DNA of 64,000 nucleotides from Pirellulaceae bacterium (lineage in GTDB: Bacteria; Planctomycetota; Planctomycetia; Pirellulales; Pirellulaceae). Below the pieces are notes generated by a model. It did no database searches, had not been told where the DNA came from, and saw only the letters and a program-made list of their open reading frames with translations. A program made the translations under genes and the position numbers. Location of the stretch: the NCBI GenBank assembly GCA_020852965.1, contig JADYZV010000075.1, forward strand, positions 1 to 64,000, written 5' to 3'. Numbering within the stretch: the stretch's first letter is position 1; the number at the start of each line of letters is the position of its first letter. Of the stretch, positions 39,746 through 49,300 are shown one piece after another.

Positions 39746-40639
39746 ATGGAGTCGCAAGACAATCTGATCAAACTTCAAGAGGAATACTATTTAGTTGGTA
39801 GCCTGCGCGAGGATGCGAAGATCCGCTATTGGCATACCAGTAGCTTGGACCAGCCGTGGCGGAACTACTATGACAACGTCTTGCTTCCTCAGGGTAATTA
39901 TGCAGGACGTATTTGCCGAGATGATTCAGGATTCTTGCTGTGGAATTTCTTCACTGAAAAAGTTGCTGACCGAACGTCAAACAATCTCATGCCCCCCCCC
40001 AAGCGTCTGCACGTCGATGGTGACGGGCAACTTCGGGCGGCTACCTATGAACAGTTCGACCAACGCGTGATCGGTTTGCTGAATTGTCGCTGCCTGCGCC
40101 CGCTAAAGGACAATCGATCTGAATCGCAGCAATTCTGCCAGACCGACCGTAGTACGCTGCGGATTGCCAGCGAAGCGGGCTTTCAGGCATACGTGTTCGA
40201 GGAAGACATCGACAGTTTTTGCATGACGGCCAAGTTGTCCATGGCAGGAGTTGGCAAATGCGGTTTGATTTGCCGCGTCGATGGTGAGAGCCACGATGGC
40301 TACTATTTCTCATTGGATTTGCTTAAAGGGTTAGTTCAATTGCGAGCGTGGGGGACTGGACCGCTGCGTTCGGGCGAGCACATGATGCAGTTCAAGTCGT
40401 TACAGACGGGCAATTGGTACGACTCGGGGCCTCGCGAATTGCGCATCAAGCTGTTGGCCTTTGGCAGCTACATCGAGCTAAGCATCAATGGGAATGTGAT
40501 TCTTTCGCTAGCCAATGACAGCTTCACTCGCGGGCTGCTCGGATTCTACGTCGAGACAGCCGAATTGCTTGTCGAAGACTTGCAAGTTCAACGACTCGCA
40601 CCGCCTACTCAAACCGACGAACATTTGGCGACGGGTTAG
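39746..40639 (+). CDS. beta-sandwich / glycoside-hydrolase-like protein, probably N-terminally truncated relative to GH32-type proteins
   Basis: First residues resemble a terminal propeller blade (EYYLVGSLREDAKIRYWHTSSLDQPWRNYYDNVLLPQGNYAGRICRDDSGFLLWNFF), followed by a LamG/3-keto-disaccharide-hydrolase-like sandwich; no signal peptide. Confidence 0.5.
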   Translation: MESQDNLIKLQEEYYLVGSLREDAKIRYWHTSSLDQPWRNYYDNVLLPQGNYAGRICRDDSGFLLWNFFTEKVADRTSNNLMPPPKRLHVDGDGQLRAATYEQFDQRVIGLLNCRCLRPLKDNRSESQQFCQTDRSTLRIASEAGFQAYVFEEDIDSFCMTAKLSMAGVGKCGLICRVDGESHDGYYFSLDLLKGLVQLRAWGTGPLRSGEHMMQFKSLQTGNWYDSGPRELRIKLLAFGSYIELSINGNVILSLANDSFTRGLLGFYVETAELLVEDLQVQRLAPPTQTDEHLATG

Positions 40640-40723
40640 CTAGCCTAGAAATCGGGAAAGTTATGGAACGCTTCACGTCGTTTGATTTGGTGTACGCTTG
40701 ACGTTGACCACGCATCACATAAA

Positions 40724-40890
40724 TGATGCGAGTAAATGACGCGAGCGGGGAGGGCTTAATCCCAGATTATTTTATTCATGAGTGACTAATACGATGTGTG
40801 TCGTACCCTCCCGAATGCGGGAGCGTCGCGAGTAATGCGAGCGGGGAGGGTCAACTTTACCATACTTCTCCCCTCCGCTCGCCGACCAAC
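40724..40890. repeat. REP-like palindromic region with repeated GCGAGCGGGGAGGG motifs and a TACCCTCCCG element
   Basis: GCGAGCGGGGAGGG appears near 40740 and 40837, with a near-inverted CTCCCCTCCGCTCGCC near 40875; TCGTACCCTCCCGAATGCGGGAG near 40802. Confidence 0.8.
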
Positions 40891-41219
40891 TACGCCGGTG
40901 CCCGCCGCGACTCCCTCAAAGGGATTACATGATTAATCTAAGTCTACCGCAAGCACCTTCCCGCGACGCTTGGACGTCGCGGTCGGCGCATCCGTTGCGG
41001 GTCGGTTAACCTGCGAGGATTGATCGGCCGAGCGCTCGATGCGGCCAATGGCGCAATTCTGGCGTAACCCATTCCCATCCGAGCCGATACCGAGCGAACA
41101 CGCACCGTGTTGTTCATCATAGAAGTCGACGTGTTGACGCGACGAGCCTTTAGCGACGCGCTTCGTCTCCGCGTCGCCCCGGTTGGTGCAGTCATAGGGT
41201 TGCTAACTCGAATTCAAGT

Positions 41220-41393
41220 TTAAGCAACGGAACGGCCGCGCACTGCATTGGCGATCATGCTGACCACAAACAGTACCAAGAACAGGAAGAACAGTATCTT
41301 CGCTATAGAGGCTGCTCCCGCTGCGATACCACCGAAGCCAAATACTGCTGCGATAATTGCCAATACAAAAAAGGTTAGTGCCCAAGACAACAT
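41220..41393 (-). CDS. DUF1328 family small membrane protein (57 aa)
   Basis: Not in the supplied ORF track: [57 protein letters not shown]. Confidence 0.9.
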   Translation of the reverse strand: MLSWALTFFVLAIIAAVFGFGGIAAGAASIAKILFFLFLVLFVVSMIANAVRGRSVA

Positions 41394-41638
41394 GATTTAT
41401 CTCCCTATCAACGAGTGTAGTTTGGCATCGGAACACACGGTGTGAACGACGTCCGCTTTCAATTGAAGGAAATAGGGTTGCAATGCGCGTACCAAATGTC
41501 ATTCTCGTTGGAAAGTCGAGAGAATGCGTTTGAAGCCAACGCTTGTTGAGGGCTATTCTTTCAGATTGCATGCTCAGCAACCGCTCAGCAATGACTGGCG
41601 AGACTACGACTAGCGGGACTACGCTGTGATGAACGGGG

Positions 41639-42034
41639 CTACGAGTCGAGCCGCCGCGCGAGCTCGCGTTCTAGCAAAGCGACATTGCGCATGTTCGACT
41701 TGAACGCCGCATCGAAAAGATCGCCGATCAGCGGGATTGCCCCAATGGTTACATCGGCACCAAGATTGGCCAACATCCGCGCAAGCACACGCTTGCGCAC
41801 TCCTAATCGCATTGCATAGCCGACAATGGAAGCGGAAGCTATTCCCGTAGTGACATCCCCCACGCCAGGAATCAATCCAATTATATTGTCCCAACCGATG
41901 CGAAAGTTGGTTCCTGGTACTCGGAAGGCATTGTCCAGGAGAGTGGCCAGTGCGCGTATTCGCTGCAGGTGTAAGCGCAGGCTTTCAGTATTGATCGGGG
42001 CTTTTTCGTGGTCATTCATGGCATTGGAAGTCAT
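41639..42034 (-). CDS. DUF4112 domain-containing protein
   Basis: LATLLDNAFRVPGTNFRIGWDNIIGLIPGVGDVTTGIASASIVGYAMRLG...IPLIGDLFDAAFKSNMRN; exact start uncertain. Confidence 0.88.
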   Translation of the reverse strand: MTSNAMNDHEKAPINTESLRLHLQRIRALATLLDNAFRVPGTNFRIGWDNIIGLIPGVGDVTTGIASASIVGYAMRLGVRKRVLARMLANLGADVTIGAIPLIGDLFDAAFKSNMRNVALLERELARRLDS

Positions 42035-42972
42035 TAGCGGGTGACGCTTAGAGACTCTTGATGCGCTTGTGCAGCCCAAAATGCATCGCCAACAAACATG
42101 GATATGGCCCCAGGTACGACCTCGAACTCGACGGGCTCCTCTTCGATCACTTCACCGTCAATGGTAAATCGCATGCTCGGTTCGGAATGCAGCAGCAGTC
42201 GTCGCACTTGGCGATAGATCACCTGCTCGCACTCGAGGTAACTCCCCAGCAGTGCCTGGGAAACAATATCGACGATGTCTAAGATGGTGCCATCGCGTAT
42301 GATGATCACATCCAATAGCCCATCATTGGGTGCAGCTTTCGGGGCGACGGCAATTCGCCCAGCATTGGTTTTCCCGTTAGCGACCAGAATCGCCCAACAG
42401 TCTATGGCGGAGAATTGTTCCGAGTCGCACTGTGCGTTGATGTGAAAAGTTTGCAGGTCTGCCAGTACAGGCAAGCCCCCACGCAAGTAACAGAAAGCTC
42501 CCCAACGCGTCTTCATGTCATCCGTCAACTCCTCGGAGACTCGCACGCTGTTGCCACCCGCGGCGATATTTGCAAAGTAGCGTTGGAAATTGTGAGCGTG
42601 AATCTTGACCACATCCATTGGCAAGAACTGATTGGTATAGCTCAGCTCTAATGCTCGACCAGCGTCATCGGGTAGTGTCAATGTTGCAGCAAAATCGTTG
42701 GCGGTCCCCAGCGGCAAGATTGCAAGACGTGGACGACGCGCTGTCTCAATATGCATGAGCGCGTTGACAACTGCGTTGACTGTCCCATCTCCACCTGCGG
42801 CCAAGACGACTTCGCAGCCATCCTCAACGGCTTTTGCAATCCGAGCCTTCAAGTCGCCATCGCGCGTCAACTCATAAAGTTGAGTCGAGTCGCAGATTCG
42901 GTCGTGGTCGAGCAACCGCTGGAAGGCGACTGCCTTTCCCGAGCCGCCATTCCAGATCATCAGTCGCCGCAT
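42034..42972 (-). CDS. diacylglycerol kinase-family lipid kinase (YegS/DgkB-like)
   Basis: MRRLMIWNGGSGKA..., VVLAAGGDGTVNAVVNAL, LAILPLGTANDFAATL. Confidence 0.92.
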   Translation of the reverse strand: MRRLMIWNGGSGKAVAFQRLLDHDRICDSTQLYELTRDGDLKARIAKAVEDGCEVVLAAGGDGTVNAVVNALMHIETARRPRLAILPLGTANDFAATLTLPDDAGRALELSYTNQFLPMDVVKIHAHNFQRYFANIAAGGNSVRVSEELTDDMKTRWGAFCYLRGGLPVLADLQTFHINAQCDSEQFSAIDCWAILVANGKTNAGRIAVAPKAAPNDGLLDVIIIRDGTILDIVDIVSQALLGSYLECEQVIYRQVRRLLLHSEPSMRFTIDGEVIEEEPVEFEVVPGAISMFVGDAFWAAQAHQESLSVTR

Positions 42973-42988
42973 GGTATTGAATCCACTC

Positions 42989-43306
42989 TTAGTTATCCGC
43001 CTTTTCGAGTTGATCGGCTTTACGCTCACCGGCCTCTTCGACAGCATCCGCTTTCGCTTCTCCAGCATTCTCGATGGCGTCGGCAACGTTTTCTCCAGCC
43101 TCGGTTTCTGCAGACCCCGTAATGGTCTTGCCGTCAGCCGTACGGACATCGTCAGCGGCTTGGTTGGCTTCTTCTCGAATATTGTCTGCACTTTGCTCAG
43201 TAGCGTCCCGCACAGCATCGGCTTTTTTGTCCATCATACTCTCATCACAGCCAACTGCAGACAGAATGGCAACCAATCCCAGCAGGGGTAGATAGCTCTT
43301 CATCAT
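42989..43306 (-). CDS. small lipoprotein with low-complexity Ala/Glu/Asp-rich helical region
   Basis: Lipobox LSAVGC; MMDKKADAVRDATEQSADNIREEANQAADDV...AIENAGEAKADAVEEAGERKADQLEKADN. Confidence 0.75.
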   Translation of the reverse strand: MMKSYLPLLGLVAILSAVGCDESMMDKKADAVRDATEQSADNIREEANQAADDVRTADGKTITGSAETEAGENVADAIENAGEAKADAVEEAGERKADQLEKADN

Positions 43307-43549
43307 TTCGTTCCTTTTTCCAAACAGATTCTAGCGTTCAATGCTGAGCACACTGCCACAGCTTGTAAGACAACCATACGACATGGCAAACGTAGTGCCA
43401 AAAGAGGACACCGACGTTGGTTGTCCTGAGATCAATCAGCTAGTAGAGTCGCCATGCTTGAGAGTGATAGTTTTTCAATCATCGTGCATGGTCACCGTTC
43501 AGCTCGAAATTTGACCGCTCGCAATTCCCGCTACCTTAGATTCCGCTTG

Positions 43550-45070
43550 TTACTCTGCTAACAGATTGGCGCCCACCTCCGGCTTGCGTGCCTCGCGGGC
43601 TTGTTCTTCCAGGGCAGCCTGTTCGCTTCCTAATCCGTCCTCAGCAGTCGTCGATTGTGAACGATCCTCAGCATGTTTACCGGCCCGCGGCTCGATGACG
43701 CGAAGTGCCTGATCCACCTCTACCGATTCGTCGATCATTCTCACTGGTACTCCCTTGGGGAAGATCACTTCACGCGATTCGTCAGGCATCGTCATACCCG
43801 CGTCTTCAATGGCCAGTTTTGTCAATCTTATAATAGAAGAACGCACTTTTAACTTGCTGTGCACATGAGCGTTGATCCAAAAATAGACTCGCAAGTTGAC
43901 GGTGGACGCTCCAAGCTCTTCGACCAGTACCATCGGCTCGGGCGTCTTCAATACCGCTTCATGTTCATGCAAGACGTTCAATATCGTCTCCTGGGCCTTA
44001 ATGGTGGGGTCGGCATAGTCAATCCCAACCGCAAAGTCACAGCGCATGTTCGGATTCGCCGTGAGATTGAGAATTATGTTTTTGTAGATCGATGAATTGG
44101 GGATCTGAACGTGATTACCCTCGGGTGTCATCAACAGAGTGCCGCGAGCGGTTACGCTTTGCACTATCCCCACGTTCTCCTCGACTTCAATCAAATCGCC
44201 CAGGGCAAACGGCCGTTGGATACTGATGAGAATGCTCGCCAGAAAATTCTCGGCAATGTCGCGAAAAGCGATTCCGAGAAACAGTCCGATCAAGCCAGTT
44301 CCTCCCAATACCGTAGCGGCCATCTGCGTCAAACCGGAGACACGCAGCGCCAAGTACAAACCGAGCAAGAAAACCGGAATAGCGACTGCCCGCGAGAACA
44401 CTCCGATCAGCAGACTGTTTTTCACGCGACGCCTGAGCAGACTCCGCGCCAGCCAAGTTGACCAGCCAGCAGCAAACCACGTCGCAATTAGCAGCACCAC
44501 GGCCAGCCCCAGCAATGGGAGCATCTGAATCGCTTCGCGGCCCAGCTTCCGGATCTCGCTCCAGGCAGGCGTCATGTCCCACATCGAACGCTCAGTGACT
44601 TCGATCCGATTGACCACAGCCACCACGTCTTGAGTGTTTCGCGCCAGGTCTCCTGCCCAAGTGCGGTAGTCGGATTGATGCGTCAAACCGCGCAGAAATA
44701 CGACCCCTTGGTCGACGCGCACCACCGGATTTTCAAACCAAGTGGTCGCCTCAAGAATATCAGTCAAGCGCCGAGCGATCTGATCATCTTCCGCGATGGG
44801 TTCAATCTCGACCTTGGGCGCGCTGGCACTCTGCGTGTCTTCCTTGGCCGTTCCTTCATCTATCGTTGCAGGGTCAGACCTGCTTGACGACTCGGGCTGT
44901 TCAGCATTAGCGCTGGGAGGGCTCGGTTTTGCCGGCGGTTGACCACCCTCTTGACCGTCAACCCAAAGTGATCCAAGCGTCATCACAACAACCCATGCAA
45001 CGGTAATTGTTGGCAGTGAAAACGGGAGTCGGGCGCGGCAAAGGTGATCAAGCATAGTGATTTGTACCAT
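43550..45070 (-). CDS. MscS-family mechanosensitive channel with N-terminal BON-like domain
   Basis: VFLRGLTHQSDYRTWAGDLARNTQDVVAVVNRIEV (BON-like); GLIGLFLGIAFRDIAENFLASILISIQRPFALGDLIEVEENVGIVQSVTARGTLLMTPEGNHVQIPNS (MscS core). Confidence 0.93.
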   Translation of the reverse strand: MVQITMLDHLCRARLPFSLPTITVAWVVVMTLGSLWVDGQEGGQPPAKPSPPSANAEQPESSSRSDPATIDEGTAKEDTQSASAPKVEIEPIAEDDQIARRLTDILEATTWFENPVVRVDQGVVFLRGLTHQSDYRTWAGDLARNTQDVVAVVNRIEVTERSMWDMTPAWSEIRKLGREAIQMLPLLGLAVVLLIATWFAAGWSTWLARSLLRRRVKNSLLIGVFSRAVAIPVFLLGLYLALRVSGLTQMAATVLGGTGLIGLFLGIAFRDIAENFLASILISIQRPFALGDLIEVEENVGIVQSVTARGTLLMTPEGNHVQIPNSSIYKNIILNLTANPNMRCDFAVGIDYADPTIKAQETILNVLHEHEAVLKTPEPMVLVEELGASTVNLRVYFWINAHVHSKLKVRSSIIRLTKLAIEDAGMTMPDESREVIFPKGVPVRMIDESVEVDQALRVIEPRAGKHAEDRSQSTTAEDGLGSEQAALEEQAREARKPEVGANLLAE

Positions 45071-45343
45071 TCAACTCTCCATAGTGGTCGGTACACTTCG
45101 TGTGACCGTGCCCAGTGAAACCCAGGATGTCGTGCTCCGGCGGAGGGCACAAACGACTGTGCCTACTACTTTGCAAACTAGCGCAATGAGCCATGTCCCG
45201 TCGTACCAGCAAACGGCGCACCTAGTTGGCACCTAATTTGCAGCTTTTTGTCATTCGCCCCTTGCGATCAAATTTCGTTGTGCGCGATGGTTCGCCTCAC
45301 TTTGATAGCAATTAGAAAAACTCGTGAACCAAGGAACGAGACA

Positions 45344-46111
45344 ATGATTCGCTTGCAGTGTCTTTTTATGCTCATGTCGCTAGCACTTCTAGGCTGCACC
45401 CAACCAGGTGCAGAAGTGTCTTTGACAGGTTCGACTGATCAGGAAGTTGCCCCGGCGGCTACAAGTTCCACGACCGACGCCACGTTAACAGAGAATGCCG
45501 CCAGGAAATCGACTATTCAACACGCTCAAGATATCGTTGAAGGAAATGCAACGGATGTCGCCGAGCGCGACCAAGCAATCGAGTTGCAGTCCCCCCGCGT
45601 GGTACAGAAGCCCGTGATGACGCATGCGGAAGAAGATGCCCACCAAGTCATGCATGCCGTGTGTGTTTTGCAACCGGTCGGTAACAGTAAGGTTTCAGGA
45701 ACGATTCGCTTTGATCGCCAAGGGGAGCAACTTCATGTAACGGGGACCGTCAAAGGACTTAGTCCAGGCAAACACGGATTTCACGTTCACGAGTTCGGTG
45801 ACCTGCGCGATATCGAAACCGGAAAATCTGCCGGCGGACACTTCAATCCGACAGGAGCACCCCACGGTCATCAAAAGGGTGACAACAAGGAACGCCACGC
45901 TGGAGATTTTGGCAATATCGAAGCCGGAGCTGACGGAGTCGCCAAGATCGATTTCTCCGATAGCGTCGCTTCGATCCAGGGCGATCACTCCATTATTGGA
46001 CACGGCATAGTCGTTCATGCCGATGAAGACAAATTCACTCAACCCAGCGGAGACGCAGGCCCGCGCGTCGCCTTCGGCGTCATCGGAGTTGCCAACCCCG
46101 AAGAAAAGTAG
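45344..46111 (+). CDS. sodC: Cu/Zn superoxide dismutase family lipoprotein
   Basis: Lipobox LALLGC; GFHVHEFGD, AGGHFNPTGAPHG, HAGDFGNIEAG, GHGIVVHADEDKFTQPSGDAGPRVAFGVI. Confidence 0.92.
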   Translation: MIRLQCLFMLMSLALLGCTQPGAEVSLTGSTDQEVAPAATSSTTDATLTENAARKSTIQHAQDIVEGNATDVAERDQAIELQSPRVVQKPVMTHAEEDAHQVMHAVCVLQPVGNSKVSGTIRFDRQGEQLHVTGTVKGLSPGKHGFHVHEFGDLRDIETGKSAGGHFNPTGAPHGHQKGDNKERHAGDFGNIEAGADGVAKIDFSDSVASIQGDHSIIGHGIVVHADEDKFTQPSGDAGPRVAFGVIGVANPEEK

Positions 46112-46186
46112 GGAAAATCCCCCAAGTCCGCCCTGTGTGGGCTCAGTGCCTCTGTGTGTTGATCGTCACGCTGTAAGGAAATTCCA

Positions 46187-46363
46187 ATGAATGCCATTTG
46201 TACTTGTCCGGAATGTGGAATCGAAGTCATCGAGGATGTGGCGATTTGCCCGCATTGCAATGCCGTAATTGGCCCAGCCACAAAGGCAGAGATCGCCGAG
46301 CATCGCGTTCCCGAGCTAGATGAAAACAGTGGGCGAGACGTCGAACAGTCCATCGAAGGCTGA
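46187..46363 (+). CDS. small zinc-ribbon protein (58 aa)
   Basis: Not in the ORF track: MNAICTCPECGIEVIEDVAICPHCNAVIGPATKAEIAEHRVPELDENSGRDVEQSIEG; CPEC...CPHC. Confidence 0.7.
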   Translation: MNAICTCPECGIEVIEDVAICPHCNAVIGPATKAEIAEHRVPELDENSGRDVEQSIEG

Positions 46364-49300
46364 TCACTCCACTAGCAAAGCGAGAATTGTCTGGGCATAA
46401 AGGCGGTGGCCATAATCGTTGGGATGATTGAGGCCATTGCCAGTTAAATCAAGGTCATGCTTGCGCCGCAGAAGCTCTTGCCAGACTGCACCGACGTCGG
46501 CCAGCGCAACGCCTGGCTCCACAAACTCTCTTAGCTGATCGCGATATGCAGCAAACATGTCGCGCGGGGTGTGTATCCATTCGATATTGCCCAGCATGGG
46601 TGTCACCATCAGTATTTCAATGGTCGAGTCGAACTCATGGACACGCCGGATAAAATCTTGCATGCGATCGTGGAACCACTGAGGATCGCGCCTGCCGACG
46701 TCGTTCATTCCATATGCGACGATGATGAAGTGAGGCTTCTCGGCTAATAATGCGTTTAGATCGTCCAGCCCATTTTGAATGCTCCAGCCGCCGACGGCTC
46801 GATTCTTGAGCTCAACAGGCGCATCGTAGCGAAACCGCAATTGTTGCTCGACCAACTGTGGAAAGGCTGGTTGCAGTGGTTCGACGTTATTGAGTCCCGA
46901 AGCGTCTCCACCAGCAGCGATACTGTCACCACTACATCCGATAATTAACGGTTGCTTCGTTCGCAGGCGTTCGAGAGTGCGCGGCAAGAGACTTTTGTCG
47001 AAGTGCGGTATTGGTTGCTGCCAGTCCGCCTTGCCGCGCCGATAGGTAACTTCGATTTGATGATCATGAAACCAACGATGTGGTCCATAAAGCAGCGCCT
47101 GTTCCGGATGCCCGACGCGATGTTTGTAGCTATTGGGGGAATCGACGGGCGGGTATAACTGGTCCATGCCTATACGCGGTGCGCGGCTGTCACCCGGCAA
47201 TGTGAATGCTCCCGTTTCCTTGTCGACCTGCAAGCCGGTAGAATCGGTTAAAGCTACTTCGCGGTTGGAACTGACGATCGATATGATCTCTTCAACAGGG
47301 AATGCCAAACGACCCGCGAGTGGTCCATCCGACTCGGCTTGGAGAAGCGTTACGCTTTCACCGTAGATTGTTTGGCTCGTCCAAGGTGGAGCCAGCAAGT
47401 GCCAGCGTCCAACTCCATCGGGATCGGGGCGTTCAGTAGCCGCTGCCGCATTCGACGTTGGCGGCGCGGTCGATTGTAGAAATGCGATCAAATCGCGGCG
47501 ATCGGTGGGATTCAAGATGTCGAGTATCCCTTCAGGCATCATCGACACTTCCGACCCGCGTCGCTCTTCGATACGATCGTGCGGGATCGTCACCTCGTCG
47601 GTGGCCGTTTTCAATCGGATACTCTGCGGATTCTCTTCCGCTATGATCCCATTGAGGATGCGTCCATCATCGAGCAACAGCATGACCATGCGGTAATCGC
47701 CGGGGACGATGGCATTGGGATCGATGATGTTGTCTAACAAGTAATCGAGGTTGTGACGTTGTCCTCCGGTCAACTCGGGACCGATACTTCCACCTTGCCC
47801 AAACAATTTGTGACACGCACCGCACGTTTTCTGGTAGACGACCTGTCCAGCCCGCGCGTCGGCGGAGGCCAACAAGTCGGGCGCAAATTCGAGTCGATAC
47901 TGCGCGATCTGCCCAGCTTTTGTTTCCGATACCGGGCGGACCTTGCCCCACACCGTCTCCAATCGCTGACTGAGAGCCTGATCGCCGAGCGTTTGTAGTT
48001 GTCGAATGACCAACGACGAAACATCGCCGCGCGGTAGTTCGCCACTTTCAATGGCGTCCAAAAGCTTGTTGGCATAGGGCAAACGCGTCGTCAGTGCGTA
48101 GACAATCTCCTGCTTCTCTTCGACGTTACTCTCGGAGTACACCAACAACAAGCGCGTCGCAATGTCGTCCCCGCCTACGGCAGCAAGCGTTCGAATGGTA
48201 GCCCTGCGGAAATCGGTATCCAGACTTGGATCCCCCAGAAGCTCGACTAGCTGCGGCTCCATCGAGTCTGCTTGCCGTGCTTCGAGCAATCGTAACGCAT
48301 CCATTCGCTGTTGCGTGCTGGCCGAGCGATCGACTAGCAGTGTGCGATATTCGGCCAAGGCCTGATTGTCTCCAAACAACGTGCTAAGCTGTCGCGACAA
48401 TTCTCGCACGACGGCGTTAGGATTCCCCTTCAGTCGAGGATACGTGTCGCTCCAATCTTTGGGAGCCGGAAGGCTGAGCACGCCCAGCTTGGCTGCTAAC
48501 ACACCAGCCAAGCTGGCAGCAATCCAATCGCCTTGTGGGTCCGTATTCCATGCCCGAGTCAATTGTTCGAGGCCACCGTCAAGCGACACCAAGCGACGAG
48601 CGATCAAACGCTGCACCAACGGCGACTTGATACTAGTAAGCTGCTTTAGCACCCACTCGGTGTGCGAGACTACCAGCGGTTCAACCGCATACCACTTCAG
48701 AGTTGCCAGCAATTTCGCATCGGCCGATTCATGATCAGCCTGAGGAGCATGATCGCTCTCGTGCGCGTCGGCGGCTAGTTGCAGAAGTCGAGCTAGAATG
48801 GGCTGGACATCGTCGGCAAACCCTAAACGGATCCGGCGTTGACATGTCGATGCTAGCGAGCGCTCGATTAAGGGAGTGAGATGGTCAAGTTGCCCAGCAA
48901 TCGACTCGCGCAGCTCAGCAGGCCAGCCAACGGCTTCATCTGCCGCAAATTGGATCGTCCAGAAACGGACCCACTCGGGCGCATCGATGTGATCCAATTG
49001 GGCAGCACGGATCGCGTCCATGCCACCGACCGCGTAAATCGCCCACAGCTTTCGTACCGCCTGCCGGTCATTCTCGGGGCGCAAGTCATTGAGCAGTGTT
49101 AGTACCTCGTGTGCGGTCGCCGACAGTACTGCAGAATCGGTGGCTTGAGTTTTCGGATCGCCCGTTTCGAAGCCGGCTATTCGACTTTCCGCGCATCGTT
49201 CTTGCAATTGTCGTCGCGCTTGGCGACTGAGCCACTCATTGCGCGAGAACTGCATATCGGCCAATTCAGCCAACGACGCTTGCGACACGTCGGCGACTGG

